From Ardenticatenaceae bacterium (lineage in GTDB: Bacteria; Chloroflexota; Anaerolineae; Promineifilales; Promineifilaceae), in contig JACKCD010000034.1 in NCBI GenBank assembly GCA_020634215.1, forward strand, positions 1-58,584: a DNA stretch of 58,584 nt, given 5' to 3'. The notes beneath the pieces are model-generated. The model worked only from the letters and a program-made list of their open reading frames with translations. It was not told the DNA's origin and ran no database searches. A program made the translations under genes and the position numbers. Position 1 is the stretch's first letter, and the number at the start of each line of letters is the position of its first letter. This document shows, one piece after another, positions 8,744 to 16,729 of this stretch.

Positions 8744-9541
8744 ATGCTCAAAGTCAACAACATTGAGGTCGTTTATAGTGACGTTATTTTAGTGCTACGT
8801 GGTGTCTCGCTAGAGGTGCCAGACGGGCAAATGGTGTCGCTGCTGGGTGCAAATGGCGCAGGCAAATCAACTACACTCAAGGCGATTTCTGGTCTGCTTC
8901 GTACCCAAGAAGGTGAGGTAACACGTGGCTCTATTGAGTTTGATGGGCAGCGCATTGATAACCTTACCCCAGATGAGATTGTGCGGCTGGGGATTGTGCA
9001 GGTCATTGAAGGACGGCCGTTATTTCAACACCTCACCGTCGAAGAAAATTTACGCACCGGGGCACTTTTCCGTTCTGCCTCCTCCAAAGAAATTGCGCAG
9101 GACATTGAGCGGGTTTACCATTTCTTCCCTCGCTTGCGTGACTTCCGCACTCGTACCAGTGGTTATTTGTCCGGCGGGGAGCAGCAAATGATTGTGATTG
9201 GCCGGGCGCTGATGGCAAAACCCAAGCTGATGCTGCTGGATGAGCCATCGCTGGGGCTGGCTCCGATGCTGGTGCAAGATATTTTTGGCATCATCAAGCA
9301 AATTAACGAAGAGTCCGGCGTTTCGATTTTACTGGTGGAGCAAAATGCCAACATTGCTTTGAAAACGGCTGGCTATGCCTACGTAATGGAATCGGGGCGT
9401 ATTGTGCTGGACGGTTCGTCGGCGCAGCTTTCGCAAAATGCCGATATTAAAGAGTTTTATTTGGGGTTGACCTCGGTGGGTGAGCGCAAGAGCTATCGGG
9501 ATGTTAAGCATTACAAGCGGCGCAAGCGGTGGATTGGATAG
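8744..9541 (+). CDS. livF: Liv-type ABC transporter ATP-binding protein LivF
   Basis: This 265-residue ATPase is the partner of LivG. It shows Walker A GANGAGKST near residue 36, the signature LSGGEQQMIVIGRAL near 143, Walker B LMLLDEPSLGLAP and the H-loop ILLVEQNA, a combination typical of LivF. About 25 C-terminal residues (SYRDVKHYKRRKRWIG) form a basic tail beyond the usual LivF end. No Shine-Dalgarno sequence precedes the ATG; the upstream gap is a heptamer-repeat hairpin. Confidence 0.92.
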   Translation: MLKVNNIEVVYSDVILVLRGVSLEVPDGQMVSLLGANGAGKSTTLKAISGLLRTQEGEVTRGSIEFDGQRIDNLTPDEIVRLGIVQVIEGRPLFQHLTVEENLRTGALFRSASSKEIAQDIERVYHFFPRLRDFRTRTSGYLSGGEQQMIVIGRALMAKPKLMLLDEPSLGLAPMLVQDIFGIIKQINEESGVSILLVEQNANIALKTAGYAYVMESGRIVLDGSSAQLSQNADIKEFYLGLTSVGERKSYRDVKHYKRRKRWIG

Positions 9542-9549
9542 AACAGTGA

Positions 9550-9610
9550 TCAGTAATCGGTAATCAGTCATCCAGACAACTGATTACCGATTACTGATTA
9601 CCGATTACTG
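9550..9610. repeat. Heptamer repeat hairpin (CAGTAAT family)
   Basis: CAGTAATCGGTAATCAGT is followed after a short loop by its inverted copies ACTGATTACCGATTACTG and further GATTACC units, filling the whole gap between livF and the ligase gene. It could form a stem of about 18 pairs. Confidence 0.88.
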
Positions 9611-9613
9611 AAA

Positions 9614-10834
9614 ATGAGTGATTTAGACCGGAAATTGAGAGAGACAGTGGCTTATGCGTATGCCAATGCAACGGCCGTTAAAGCCCGCTTTGATGCTGCT
9701 GGCGTTACCACTGATGATATTCAAACCATAGACGACCTCGTCAAGCTGCCCATTCTACGCAAAGACGAAATGGTGCAGCTACAGCAAGCCAATCCCCCTT
9801 TTGGCGGCTTTTTAGGGGTTGCCCCGAGCCAGGTGAGCCATATTTTTTTCTCCCCCGGCCCCCTGTATGAACCTGCCCCGCCGGCCGACGATGACGTGTG
9901 GGAAATAAGCAAGCAAATGCTGCGCGGCTGCGGCTTTGTGCCGGGCGATGTGGTGCTGGTCAGCCTGTCGTATCATCTGACTCCGGCCGGCTTTTTGTTT
10001 GACAACGCCTTGGCTCGCCTGGGCTGCACCGTTATTCCCGGCGGCATTGGCAACAGCGATTTGCAGTTGCAAATGATGCGCGAACTAGGCTGCACCGGCT
10101 ATGTAGGCACCCCCAGCTTTTTGATGAGCCTGATTCGCAAGGCCGAGGAGCAAGGGCTGAATTTTACCACCGACTTTAAGCTCAAAAAGGCGATGGTGTC
10201 GGCCGAGCCGCTGCCGCCCAGCCTGCGACAAACATTTACGGAAACGTATGGCATTGCCATTGCCAACGCCTATGGAACGGCCGAATTTGGCATTTTGGCG
10301 GTGGATCGTGGTGATGGCGTGCCGATGGCGATGCAGCTTTTGCCGGAACCAATCATCCAACTGCTTGACCCGGAAACGGGTGAACCCGTAGGGGCAGGGT
10401 CGCCGGGTGAGGTGGTTGTGACCAATTTTAGCCGTGTTTACCCCATGATTCGCTTTGGTACGGGGGATATGGCGGTCAATGTTGACCCGAATCCGGGGCA
10501 AAGCCGACAGGAAGAGCGCTCAATGATTTTGGTGGGGCGTTCGGGTGAGGCGGTGAAGGTGCGTGGTATGTTTGTGCATCCCAATCAGCTTCGTTTTGCT
10601 GCCAGCCAGGTGCCGGGTGTGCAGGGGGTTCAGGCGGTGGTGACGCGGCCGGATTTGAATGATGTGCTGACGTTAACGGCCGTTGTTGCCGATGGCACCG
10701 GCAGCGAGGCGTTGGCCGAGGGGTTGAAAAAGGCAGTAACGGCCGTTTGTCGTTTGCGTGTAGACAGCGTTGAATTTGCTGCCAGCCTTCCCGAAAACGC
10801 CCCTGGCATTGTGGATGCTCGCGTGTGGGAGTAG
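9614..10834 (+). CDS. PaaK-like phenylacetate-CoA ligase family protein
   Basis: This 406-residue protein resembles phenylacetate-CoA ligases, which make aryl-acyl-CoA through an adenylate. Family features are the LPILRKDEM segment near residue 50, NAYGTAEFG (adenine-side motif) near 220, RFGTGDMA and the C-terminal GRSGEAVKVRGMFVHPNQL. The usual glycine/threonine-rich P-loop S-S-G-T-T-G is replaced by FFSPGPLYEP near residue 80, so ATP binding or activity may differ. There is no Shine-Dalgarno sequence; a heptamer hairpin ends three bases upstream. As the second CoA-ligase-type gene in the transporter operon it may serve a different acid, or be a non-catalytic paralogue. Family placement is good; function is inferred. 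Confidence 0.8.
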   Translation: MSDLDRKLRETVAYAYANATAVKARFDAAGVTTDDIQTIDDLVKLPILRKDEMVQLQQANPPFGGFLGVAPSQVSHIFFSPGPLYEPAPPADDDVWEISKQMLRGCGFVPGDVVLVSLSYHLTPAGFLFDNALARLGCTVIPGGIGNSDLQLQMMRELGCTGYVGTPSFLMSLIRKAEEQGLNFTTDFKLKKAMVSAEPLPPSLRQTFTETYGIAIANAYGTAEFGILAVDRGDGVPMAMQLLPEPIIQLLDPETGEPVGAGSPGEVVVTNFSRVYPMIRFGTGDMAVNVDPNPGQSRQEERSMILVGRSGEAVKVRGMFVHPNQLRFAASQVPGVQGVQAVVTRPDLNDVLTLTAVVADGTGSEALAEGLKKAVTAVCRLRVDSVEFAASLPENAPGIVDARVWE

Positions 10835-10847
10835 GCCATATCCCACA

Positions 10848-11174
10848 ATGTCCCCTCAAGCCACTATTTTTGGCGAAACCGATACCCTTGAAGAGCTGAT
10901 TACAGCCGAAGATGTTGGGCAAGACGACCTTTGGAAGGTCATTGCCCACGATGACCCGTTTACCACAATGGAGTTTGTGGTGCGGATCATGGTGCAAATC
11001 TTCAAAAAGCCTCTGATTTTTGCTGAAGCCATCATGTGGCAGGTGCATAATGAAGGACTGTCGGTGGTGGACACGCTGCCGAAACCCGAAGCAGAGTTTC
11101 GGGTTCGCAAAGCAACGGCGGCGGCGCGGCTGGAAGGGTTCCCCTTTCGGTTTACGATTGAGCCAGCCGATTGA
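10848..11174 (+). CDS. clpS: ClpS-like adaptor of the Clp protease
   Basis: This 108-residue protein matches ClpS, which docks N-degron substrates onto ClpA or ClpC. The conserved region runs from HDDPFTTMEFVVRI through EAIMWQVHNEGLSVV and the AEFRVRKATAAARLEG segment to the terminal EPA-like end. The D-D-P-F-T-T-M-E core supplies the acidic pocket residues. The ATG at 10848 gives a normal family length; a longer frame from 10770 would overlap the ligase gene by 65 bases. It lies 13 bases after the ligase stop and may be co-transcribed with it, though a link between the functions is not evident. Confidence 0.85.
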   Translation: MSPQATIFGETDTLEELITAEDVGQDDLWKVIAHDDPFTTMEFVVRIMVQIFKKPLIFAEAIMWQVHNEGLSVVDTLPKPEAEFRVRKATAAARLEGFPFRFTIEPAD

Positions 11175-11279
11175 TTTTTTTGAACCGCAGAGGGCGCAAA
11201 GGGCACAGAGAAGAAGCAAGAAAGGGTTGTCAGGAATTCAAGACGTTGATAGCAAATAGAGGGTGTATGCAATACGCTC
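11175..11279. other. Intergenic gap with a purine-rich repeat-like stretch
   Basis: Between clpS and the convergent EamA gene lies a run beginning TTTTTTTGAACCGCAGAGG and continuing with GGCGCAAAGGGCACAGAGAAG. The phrase resembles short dispersed intergenic repeats. No hairpin terminator was found. Confidence 0.3.
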
Positions 11280-12125
11280 CTACCCCCAAACGGCAATGAG
11301 GGTGATGCCAGTGACGATGAGGAGGGACATGGCAATGCGCCAGCGGGGGGCGGGTTCGCGGAAAATAACGGCACCGATGATGACACCCAGGACAATGCTA
11401 AACTGCCGCAGAGCGACGATGTAGCTAACTTTTTCTGTGAGTTGGTAGACCCACAGGATGAGGGCGTAGGCACCGAACATGCAGGCTGCGGCCAGCAGGA
11501 CGATGGGCCAACTGCGACGGCTGGGGAGGGCGTGGATGGGGCGTTTGAGCAGTTTGAGAGTGAGCCAGTAGCCAACGGCCGTTAATGGATACATGAGCGA
11601 CACATAGCGAACGGCCGTTTGCCAGCCCGGTGCCAACTGTGCCGCCGCTGCCTTATCCACTAGCGTGTAGCCCACCGTTCCCCATGCCGCCAGCAATGCC
11701 CACCCCATCATGGGCTGCCAATAATGCCCCCAAGAAAAATCTTGCCAATGGTGCAGCGGAATGAGCAAGCAGCCCAGCGAAATCAGCACCATGCCCAGCC
11801 ACCCCCACGGTGACGGCGGCTGGCCGCGCCCAAAATCCACTAACGCCAGCATCAGCACCGGCAGCGACCGGGCAACCGGGTAAACGACGGTAAAATCGCC
11901 GCTTTGGTAGCCGCGCAGCAGGCCAAAGTAGTAGAGGGATTCAAAGCCGGCGGTGAGGAGGAGGAGGGGATAAACGGCCGTTAACACCGGCACCGCCCCC
12001 CATTCTGCCCACAACGCCGGCCCCACCGCCACCACCGCCACCACCAGCAGCACCGACAAAAAAATATCCCGCTGCTGCTGCGAACGCGCCAACAAATTCC
12101 ACCCCGCGTGCATAAAGGTGGACAC
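11280..12125 (-). CDS. EamA/DMT family transporter
   Basis: This protein of about 281 residues has nine to ten hydrophobic segments and the drug/metabolite transporter hallmark MHAGWNLLAR near the start, with a second EamA repeat beginning near GWALLAAWGTVGYTLVDKAAA. Such proteins export metabolites or amino acids; the substrate is unknown. The first canonical start is a GTG at 12125. However, in-frame hydrophobic residues (FFFIDLLPLTIVF) continue upstream without a standard start before a stop inside the heptamer repeat, so the first helix may begin at a rare start codon or has been shortened by the repeat. Confidence 0.8.
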   Translation of the reverse strand: MSTFMHAGWNLLARSQQQRDIFLSVLLVVAVVAVGPALWAEWGAVPVLTAVYPLLLLTAGFESLYYFGLLRGYQSGDFTVVYPVARSLPVLMLALVDFGRGQPPSPWGWLGMVLISLGCLLIPLHHWQDFSWGHYWQPMMGWALLAAWGTVGYTLVDKAAAAQLAPGWQTAVRYVSLMYPLTAVGYWLTLKLLKRPIHALPSRRSWPIVLLAAACMFGAYALILWVYQLTEKVSYIVALRQFSIVLGVIIGAVIFREPAPRWRIAMSLLIVTGITLIAVWG

Positions 12126-12167
12126 AAAGACGATGGTGAGGGGTAAGAGGTCTATGAAGAAGAAGTA

Positions 12168-12226
12168 ATCAGTAATCGGTAATCAGTCATCAGTCACCGA
12201 TTACCGATTACTGGTTACTGATTACC
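12168..12226. repeat. Heptamer repeat hairpin (CAGTAAT family)
   Basis: CAGTAATCGGTAATCAGTCA is followed by the inverted copies ACCGATTACCGATTACTGGT and GATTACCG. It separates the EamA gene from the 93-residue gene upstream, and its right side overlaps the last codons of that gene. Confidence 0.85.
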
Positions 12227-12496
12227 GTTTACCGCCAAATGCCCACCCGATTCAGCCTCATCCAACACGGCCAAAATCGTTTGCACCAGCGACCGCGCCG
12301 CCTCGGCACTTAGCTCCACCGCCACCCGCGCCCCCGGTCCCTGCGCTTCGTCAACAAAATCAATATTTAGCGCATGTTCCAGCGGGGCATGAAACGGATG
12401 GTCATATGATACATTGGCCTGGTTAACCCCAAACCAACCTTGCGTCCCCTTGCCAAACCCCTCAATCCCCACTTTGTGCATAATCATCGTACACAT
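12215..12496 (-). CDS. Conserved hypothetical protein, 93 residues (possibly DUF6295-like)
   Basis: This small protein begins MCTMIMHKVGIEGFGKG and ends within a heptamer repeat (AVNGNQ). It has no signal peptide or membrane segment and looks like a compact alpha/beta protein, with a helix-forming stretch SAEAARSLVQTILAVLDEA near the end. It resembles a short family of uncharacterised actinobacterial and chloroflexal proteins that I associate with DUF6295, from memory only. GAGGAAACC provides a ribosome-binding site. It starts 24 bases after the dienelactone hydrolase stop, so the two are probably co-transcribed. Confidence 0.7.
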   Translation of the reverse strand: MCTMIMHKVGIEGFGKGTQGWFGVNQANVSYDHPFHAPLEHALNIDFVDEAQGPGARVAVELSAEAARSLVQTILAVLDEAESGGHLAVNGNQ

Positions 12497-12519
12497 GGTT
12501 TCCTCTCATGAATAGATAG

Positions 12520-13272
12520 CTAACCCAAATGCTTTGCCATAAACGCGAACATTTTTTCCCATCCGTCCACCGCCTGCGCCTGCCGGTACATGGGTCGGTT
12601 ATGGTAAAAAAAGCCATGCCCTGCGTTTGGGTACATATGAAATTCGTAATCTTTGCCGTGCTTTTTCAATGCCGCTTCATGAATTGCCACCTGCTCCACC
12701 GTCGGGCTGTGGTCTTCCTCACCAAAAATGCCCAGCAGCGGGCAAGAGAGGTCGGGGGTGTAATCAATGGGAGCCACCGGAAACCGTTCGTTTAAGTCCG
12801 ATTCCGCCATTACCACCCGACCACCCCAGCAGTCAATCGCTGCCTCAAATTGCAGGCGGCAAGCGGCCAGATACGCATGGCGACCGCCGGAGCAGGTTCC
12901 CCACACGCCAACTTTGCCGTTGTTTGAGGGATGCGCCCGCAAAAAGGCCAGCGCTCCGGCCAAATCACCCACCACCTGCTCATCTGGCACGCCACCATCA
13001 GCACGGACTTTGGCCGCCACGTCTTCGGGCGTGCCATGCCCAGCGCGGTAGTAGAGGTTGGGCGAGAGTGCCGCGTAACCGTGATGGGCAATTTTGCGCG
13101 TCGCTTCACGGTACCATTCATCCCAGCCGGGCATGTGGTGGATGACGACCATGCCGGGGAAGGGGCCTGGCCCCAGCGGCCGGGCGTAATAGGCGTTGAT
13201 CAAATCACCATTCGCGCCAGCAATCATGACGGTCTCGGCAATCATGCCTTCGTACATGTCAGTTTGGTACAT
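12520..13272 (-). CDS. Dienelactone hydrolase family protein
   Basis: This 250-residue alpha/beta hydrolase has the dienelactone hydrolase triad: cysteine in GTCSGGRHA, aspartate in GEEDHSPT and histidine in NAGHGF. The HHMPGWDEWYRE segment after the first strand is also characteristic. Such enzymes open lactone rings or hydrolyse esters in the cytoplasm; the substrate is unknown. AGGAG eight bases before the ATG supports the start. It is the first gene of a likely two-gene unit with the 93-residue protein. Confidence 0.88.
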   Translation of the reverse strand: MYQTDMYEGMIAETVMIAGANGDLINAYYARPLGPGPFPGMVVIHHMPGWDEWYREATRKIAHHGYAALSPNLYYRAGHGTPEDVAAKVRADGGVPDEQVVGDLAGALAFLRAHPSNNGKVGVWGTCSGGRHAYLAACRLQFEAAIDCWGGRVVMAESDLNERFPVAPIDYTPDLSCPLLGIFGEEDHSPTVEQVAIHEAALKKHGKDYEFHMYPNAGHGFFYHNRPMYRQAQAVDGWEKMFAFMAKHLG

Positions 13273-13381
13273 CTTGTTTCTCCTGTAGATAGGACACTTT
13301 ATATGCCCACATCCTGCTTATCTCGTGCAAATTGATTGTACACGACATTGGCAAGGGGTCACGTTTTGGACGGATTTCGGG

Positions 13382-13387
13382 TACAAT
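13382..13387 (+). promoter_or_regulatory. Candidate -10 box before the DUF2339 gene
   Basis: TACAAT lies about 115 bases upstream of the start at 13501 in the divergent gap. No convincing -35 box was found at 17 bases. Confidence 0.25.
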
Positions 13388-13500
13388 GAGGGTAACGTGT
13401 GGCGAGGAAAGTGGATGTGGCTGGATGTGGCAAAACGGCCGTTTTTTCCAATACGACCCCACCTCCCCACTCGTTCGCACTCTGTAAACATGAGGAACCC

Positions 13501-15309
13501 ATGACAAGCATCCAGTTATGTCCAACATGCGGCAATGAGAACCCAGCGGGCAGCATCACCTGCCAGCAGTGCGGCGCAAATTGGGCGCAGGCCGCCCAGA
13601 TTGCGGCCCTTACCGAGCGCGTGGTCGCATTGGAACGGCTTTTGGCTGTACAGCAGGCTCCCCAACAGGAAGAAACGGCCGTTTCCGCTCCACCCCCACC
13701 CTCTACGCCCCACGCCCTACCCACAAAACCCCTGCTTCCCCCCGAAATATGGCAAAGCGACTTTTGGCTCAACAAAGTCGGCATCGGGCTGCTGCTGCTG
13801 GCACTTGCCTTCCTGTTCAACTACGCCGTTGACCAAGGATGGCTAACCCCCGCCGTGCGCGTGGGCATGGGGCTGCTGCTGGGAACCATTTTATTGGTGT
13901 TCGGCTTCCGGCTGCGGCAACGTCGCCCAGCCTTTGGGCAGGTACTGGCCGGGGGCGGCATCGCCGCCTACTACCTCTCTGGCTTCGCCGCCTTTCAACT
14001 ATATAACCTCGTTGCCCACCCCGTTGCCTTTGGCTTTATGTGTTTGGTAACGCTGCTGGCACTGCTGTTGGCACTGCGGCAGGAAGCGGTAACGCTGGCG
14101 CTGATTGGCGGGATGGGTGGGTTGGCAACCCCGTTTTTGCTCAACACCGGCTCCGGCAACGTTATCGCCCTCATCATCTACAGCACCATTTTGACCGCCG
14201 GACTCGCGGCCGTTTATCTGCTGCGCGGCTGGCTGCTGCTGCAATGGCTGGCAAATTTGGGCAGTTGGCTCATCATTTTGGCGGCGATGCTTGGCGAGGA
14301 TGTTAGTCAACTGGAGCGACTGACCCCGGCGGGAACGGCCGTTCAAGCCGCTATCCTCATTACCCTCCTGCTCTTCTGGCTCCTGCCCGTTGCTCGCCAA
14401 CTGGCTGCCAACAAACTCCCCGCACCCCATCTGGGGCTGGGGGATGGCTGGCTAGGTTCGTTTGGTCAACGGCTGACGGCTACCCATCCCCAGTTAGCCA
14501 CCTGGGGCAACTGGCTGCTGGGCTGGCTGCTGTCGCTGATTTTGTGGGGCGGCGAGCCAGAAACGTGGGGTTGGGTGGCAATGGCAACGGCCGTTTTTCT
14601 CACCCTCACCGCCTATGCCCTCTTTCGCCTCTTTGCCCACGCCGATTTCAGCTACGGTCATGGGATAACGGCCGTTTTCTTCCTCATTTTCGCCCTCATC
14701 CTGCTGCTGGAAGACGACTGGCTGCTGCTGTCGCTGGCCGTCGTTGCCGTGGGGCTGCATGGGGCAACGCGCTGGCTGGGACGACCCACGCTGCGGTTTT
14801 TGGCCCACCTGCTTTCCCTCATCGTTGCCTTTTGGCTGCTGGCGCGGCTGACGGATGGGGGTTTGGGGCGGGAAGAAACGGCCGTTTTCAACCTCACCGC
14901 CCTCATTGACCTCACCATCATTGCCCTTGCCGCCGTCATAACCTTCATCGTTCCCACCACCGCCACCTACACCCGCACCATCTACCGGCTCTCTGCCCAC
15001 GTCGCCCTGCTGCTCTGGTTTGTCCGTGAACTCAGCCCACTCGATGGCGGGCAAGGGCTGGTGACGGTGGCGTGGGGCATTTACGCCATTGCCCTGCTGC
15101 TGCTGGCACTGCGCTATCGGCAGCAGCAGGTGCGTCTCATCGCCCTCGGCACCCTTTTCTTGCTGGTGGGCAAGCTATTCCTGGTAGATTTGGCGGCCTT
15201 AGAAACTATTTGGCGCATCTTGCTTTTTGCCGGCTTCGGCGGGCTGTTTCTCCTCATCAGCTACCATTACCGCGCCTGGCTGGGGCTGGGGGAGGAGGGT
15301 GATCGGTAA
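13501..15309 (+). CDS. DUF2339-type polytopic membrane protein with N-terminal zinc ribbon
   Basis: This 602-residue protein starts with a zinc-ribbon pattern, CPTCGNENPAGSITCQQCG, then a short coiled segment (LTERVVALERLLAVQQ), a P/A-rich linker, and from about residue 85 more than fifteen hydrophobic helices to the C-terminus. The order IWQSDFWLNKVGIGLLLLALAF and GLLLGTILLVFGFRLR is typical of DUF2339 membrane proteins, whose role is unknown. The ATG at 13501 has GAGG six bases upstream; an in-frame ATG at 13399 would add unrelated residues. The gene holds five copies of AACGGCCGTT, read as T-A-V inside helices or loops. Confidence 0.85.
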   Translation: MTSIQLCPTCGNENPAGSITCQQCGANWAQAAQIAALTERVVALERLLAVQQAPQQEETAVSAPPPPSTPHALPTKPLLPPEIWQSDFWLNKVGIGLLLLALAFLFNYAVDQGWLTPAVRVGMGLLLGTILLVFGFRLRQRRPAFGQVLAGGGIAAYYLSGFAAFQLYNLVAHPVAFGFMCLVTLLALLLALRQEAVTLALIGGMGGLATPFLLNTGSGNVIALIIYSTILTAGLAAVYLLRGWLLLQWLANLGSWLIILAAMLGEDVSQLERLTPAGTAVQAAILITLLLFWLLPVARQLAANKLPAPHLGLGDGWLGSFGQRLTATHPQLATWGNWLLGWLLSLILWGGEPETWGWVAMATAVFLTLTAYALFRLFAHADFSYGHGITAVFFLIFALILLLEDDWLLLSLAVVAVGLHGATRWLGRPTLRFLAHLLSLIVAFWLLARLTDGGLGREETAVFNLTALIDLTIIALAAVITFIVPTTATYTRTIYRLSAHVALLLWFVRELSPLDGGQGLVTVAWGIYAIALLLLALRYRQQQVRLIALGTLFLLVGKLFLVDLAALETIWRILLFAGFGGLFLLISYHYRAWLGLGEEGDR

Positions 15310-15377
15310 TCAGTTATCAGTTATCAGTTATCAGTAATCAGTTATCAGTTGTCGGTCAACTGGTTACTGATTACTGT
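15304..15377. repeat. Heptamer repeat block (CAGTTAT/CAGTAAT family)
   Basis: At least seven CAGTTAT/CAGTAAT heptamers follow the DUF2339 stop, then inverted units ACTGGTTACTGATTACTG. A last GATTACAGGAG supplies the Shine-Dalgarno of the next gene. Confidence 0.85.
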
Positions 15378-15421
15378 GTGCGAAGCAGTCGTGAAACGAC
15401 ATTACCGATTACAGGAGTTTT

Positions 15422-16654
15422 ATGTCAACAACCGACGATTGGACAAGCCAGCAGCGAGTGCTGGCAGAGCAGCTACAGGCAAATGGGATGGTGCAAACAA
15501 CGGCCGTTTTTGAGGCTTTCTGCACCATTCCCCGCCACCTTTTCCTGCCCGACACCCCGCTCGACCTCGTTTACAGCGACCGCGTGATTGCCACCAAATT
15601 TGCGGCAGGGGAATCTATCAGCTCCTCCTCCCAACCGGCTATCATGGCAATTATGCTGGAGCAGCTTGAGCTACAGCCCGGCCACAGGGTGCTGGAAATT
15701 GGGGCAGGCACCGGGTTTAACGCCGCGCTCATGGCCCACATCGTTGGCGCGGGCGGTCATGTGACCACCATTGACCTTGACGACGACATTGTGGCCGCTG
15801 CCCAAACCCATTTGGCCGCCGCTGGCGTGACCAACGTCACCGTTTGCTGTCACGATGGCAGCGAGGGGTATGCCGCCAACGCACCGTATGACCGGATTGT
15901 TTTGACGGTGGGGAGCTGGGATATTTTCCCGGCGTGGTGGGCGCAGCTGCGAGAAAACGGCCGTTTACTGCTTCCCCTCTCCCTCAATGGCCCCCAAGCG
16001 GCTGTGGCCTTTGACAAAAAGGGGGCGCAACTCCACAGCGTCTCTGTCGCTGGCTGTGGCTTTATGCGGCAGCGCGGCCCCCACGCCGAACCGCTGCAGC
16101 AGCTCGCCCTGGGCAGCGATTCCGGCGTGTCGCTCCACCACATGGTCAGGCCGGGGTTGCCTGATGCCGACACCATTTGGCCCTGGCTGCTGCAAATTCC
16201 GCTCAAACTGCCCCTGCCAGTCACTACCACCGCCTCAGCCCTGTGGCGCAGCTTTCGTCTGTGGCTGGCCGTTGCCACAGAGCAAAGCTGCCTGCTGGAA
16301 GTTCACGACCGCCCTGACTTGGGGTTGCCCGCCCTGCTGCAAAGTGATTCGGGGAAAACGTGGCAGCTTGCAGCAGGGCTTTTGGCCGCCGATGGGTTGG
16401 CCGTGGTGGGGCGGGCGGCTGGCACGTCGGACGATCTGGTTATCTTGGCATTTGGGCCGGGACAAACGGCCGTTTCCCACCAGCTCTACACCCAACTCAT
16501 TCGCTGGCACGCCGCCGGAACGCCTGACCTCAACCAGCTTCGCCTCATCGCCCTGCCCGCCGCCACGCCGCTGCCGGATGGGGAGTTTATGGTGCTAAAA
16601 CGGCCGTTTTCCACCTTTCTTTGCCATTGGGAGACAGTAACCAGTAAACAGTAA
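15422..16654 (+). CDS. Protein-L-isoaspartate O-methyltransferase-like protein (Pcm family)
   Basis: This 410-residue protein has an N-terminal Pcm-type methyltransferase of about 210 residues: FCTIPRHLFLPD, SSSSQPAIMAIMLEQL, the SAM motif VLEIGAGTGFNAALMA, and the loop GSEGYAANAPYDRIVLTVG. Such enzymes methylate isoaspartyl residues to start repair of damaged proteins, using S-adenosylmethionine. The remaining 200 residues form an extension not present in standard Pcm (about 210 residues in total); it includes SVAGCGFMRQRG and no motif that I recognise. Longer Pcm-like proteins of this kind occur in peptide-modification systems as well, but no precursor peptide is nearby. AGGAG upstream supports the start. 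Confidence 0.82.
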   Translation: MSTTDDWTSQQRVLAEQLQANGMVQTTAVFEAFCTIPRHLFLPDTPLDLVYSDRVIATKFAAGESISSSSQPAIMAIMLEQLELQPGHRVLEIGAGTGFNAALMAHIVGAGGHVTTIDLDDDIVAAAQTHLAAAGVTNVTVCCHDGSEGYAANAPYDRIVLTVGSWDIFPAWWAQLRENGRLLLPLSLNGPQAAVAFDKKGAQLHSVSVAGCGFMRQRGPHAEPLQQLALGSDSGVSLHHMVRPGLPDADTIWPWLLQIPLKLPLPVTTTASALWRSFRLWLAVATEQSCLLEVHDRPDLGLPALLQSDSGKTWQLAAGLLAADGLAVVGRAAGTSDDLVILAFGPGQTAVSHQLYTQLIRWHAAGTPDLNQLRLIALPAATPLPDGEFMVLKRPFSTFLCHWETVTSKQ

Positions 16655-16727
16655 TCAGTAACCAGTAATCAGTAACCAGTAACCAGTAACCAGTTGACTG
16701 ATAACTGATAACTGATTACCGAATACC
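16636..16727. repeat. Heptamer repeat hairpin (CAGTAAC/CAGTAAT family)
   Basis: About eight heptamers of the form CAGTAA(C/T) are followed by inverted units TGACTGATAACTGATAACTG and GATTACCG, filling the gap up to the next ATG at 16730. There is no Shine-Dalgarno sequence in it. Confidence 0.88.
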
Positions 16728-16729
16728 GC

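Noticed and set aside
12627..13145. A 172-codon frame opposite the dienelactone hydrolase
   Set aside because: It is a P/R-rich shadow frame of a gene with a complete catalytic triad.
15304..15420. CRISPR-like array of short repeats
   Set aside because: Units are seven bases with no spacers, and inverted copies follow; there are no cas genes. It is a tandem heptamer block.
15422..16654. Lanthipeptide/graspetide-type maturation by the Pcm-like methyltransferase
   Set aside because: Pcm-like enzymes occur in such clusters, but no precursor peptide, ATP-grasp or lanthionine synthetase gene is adjacent.
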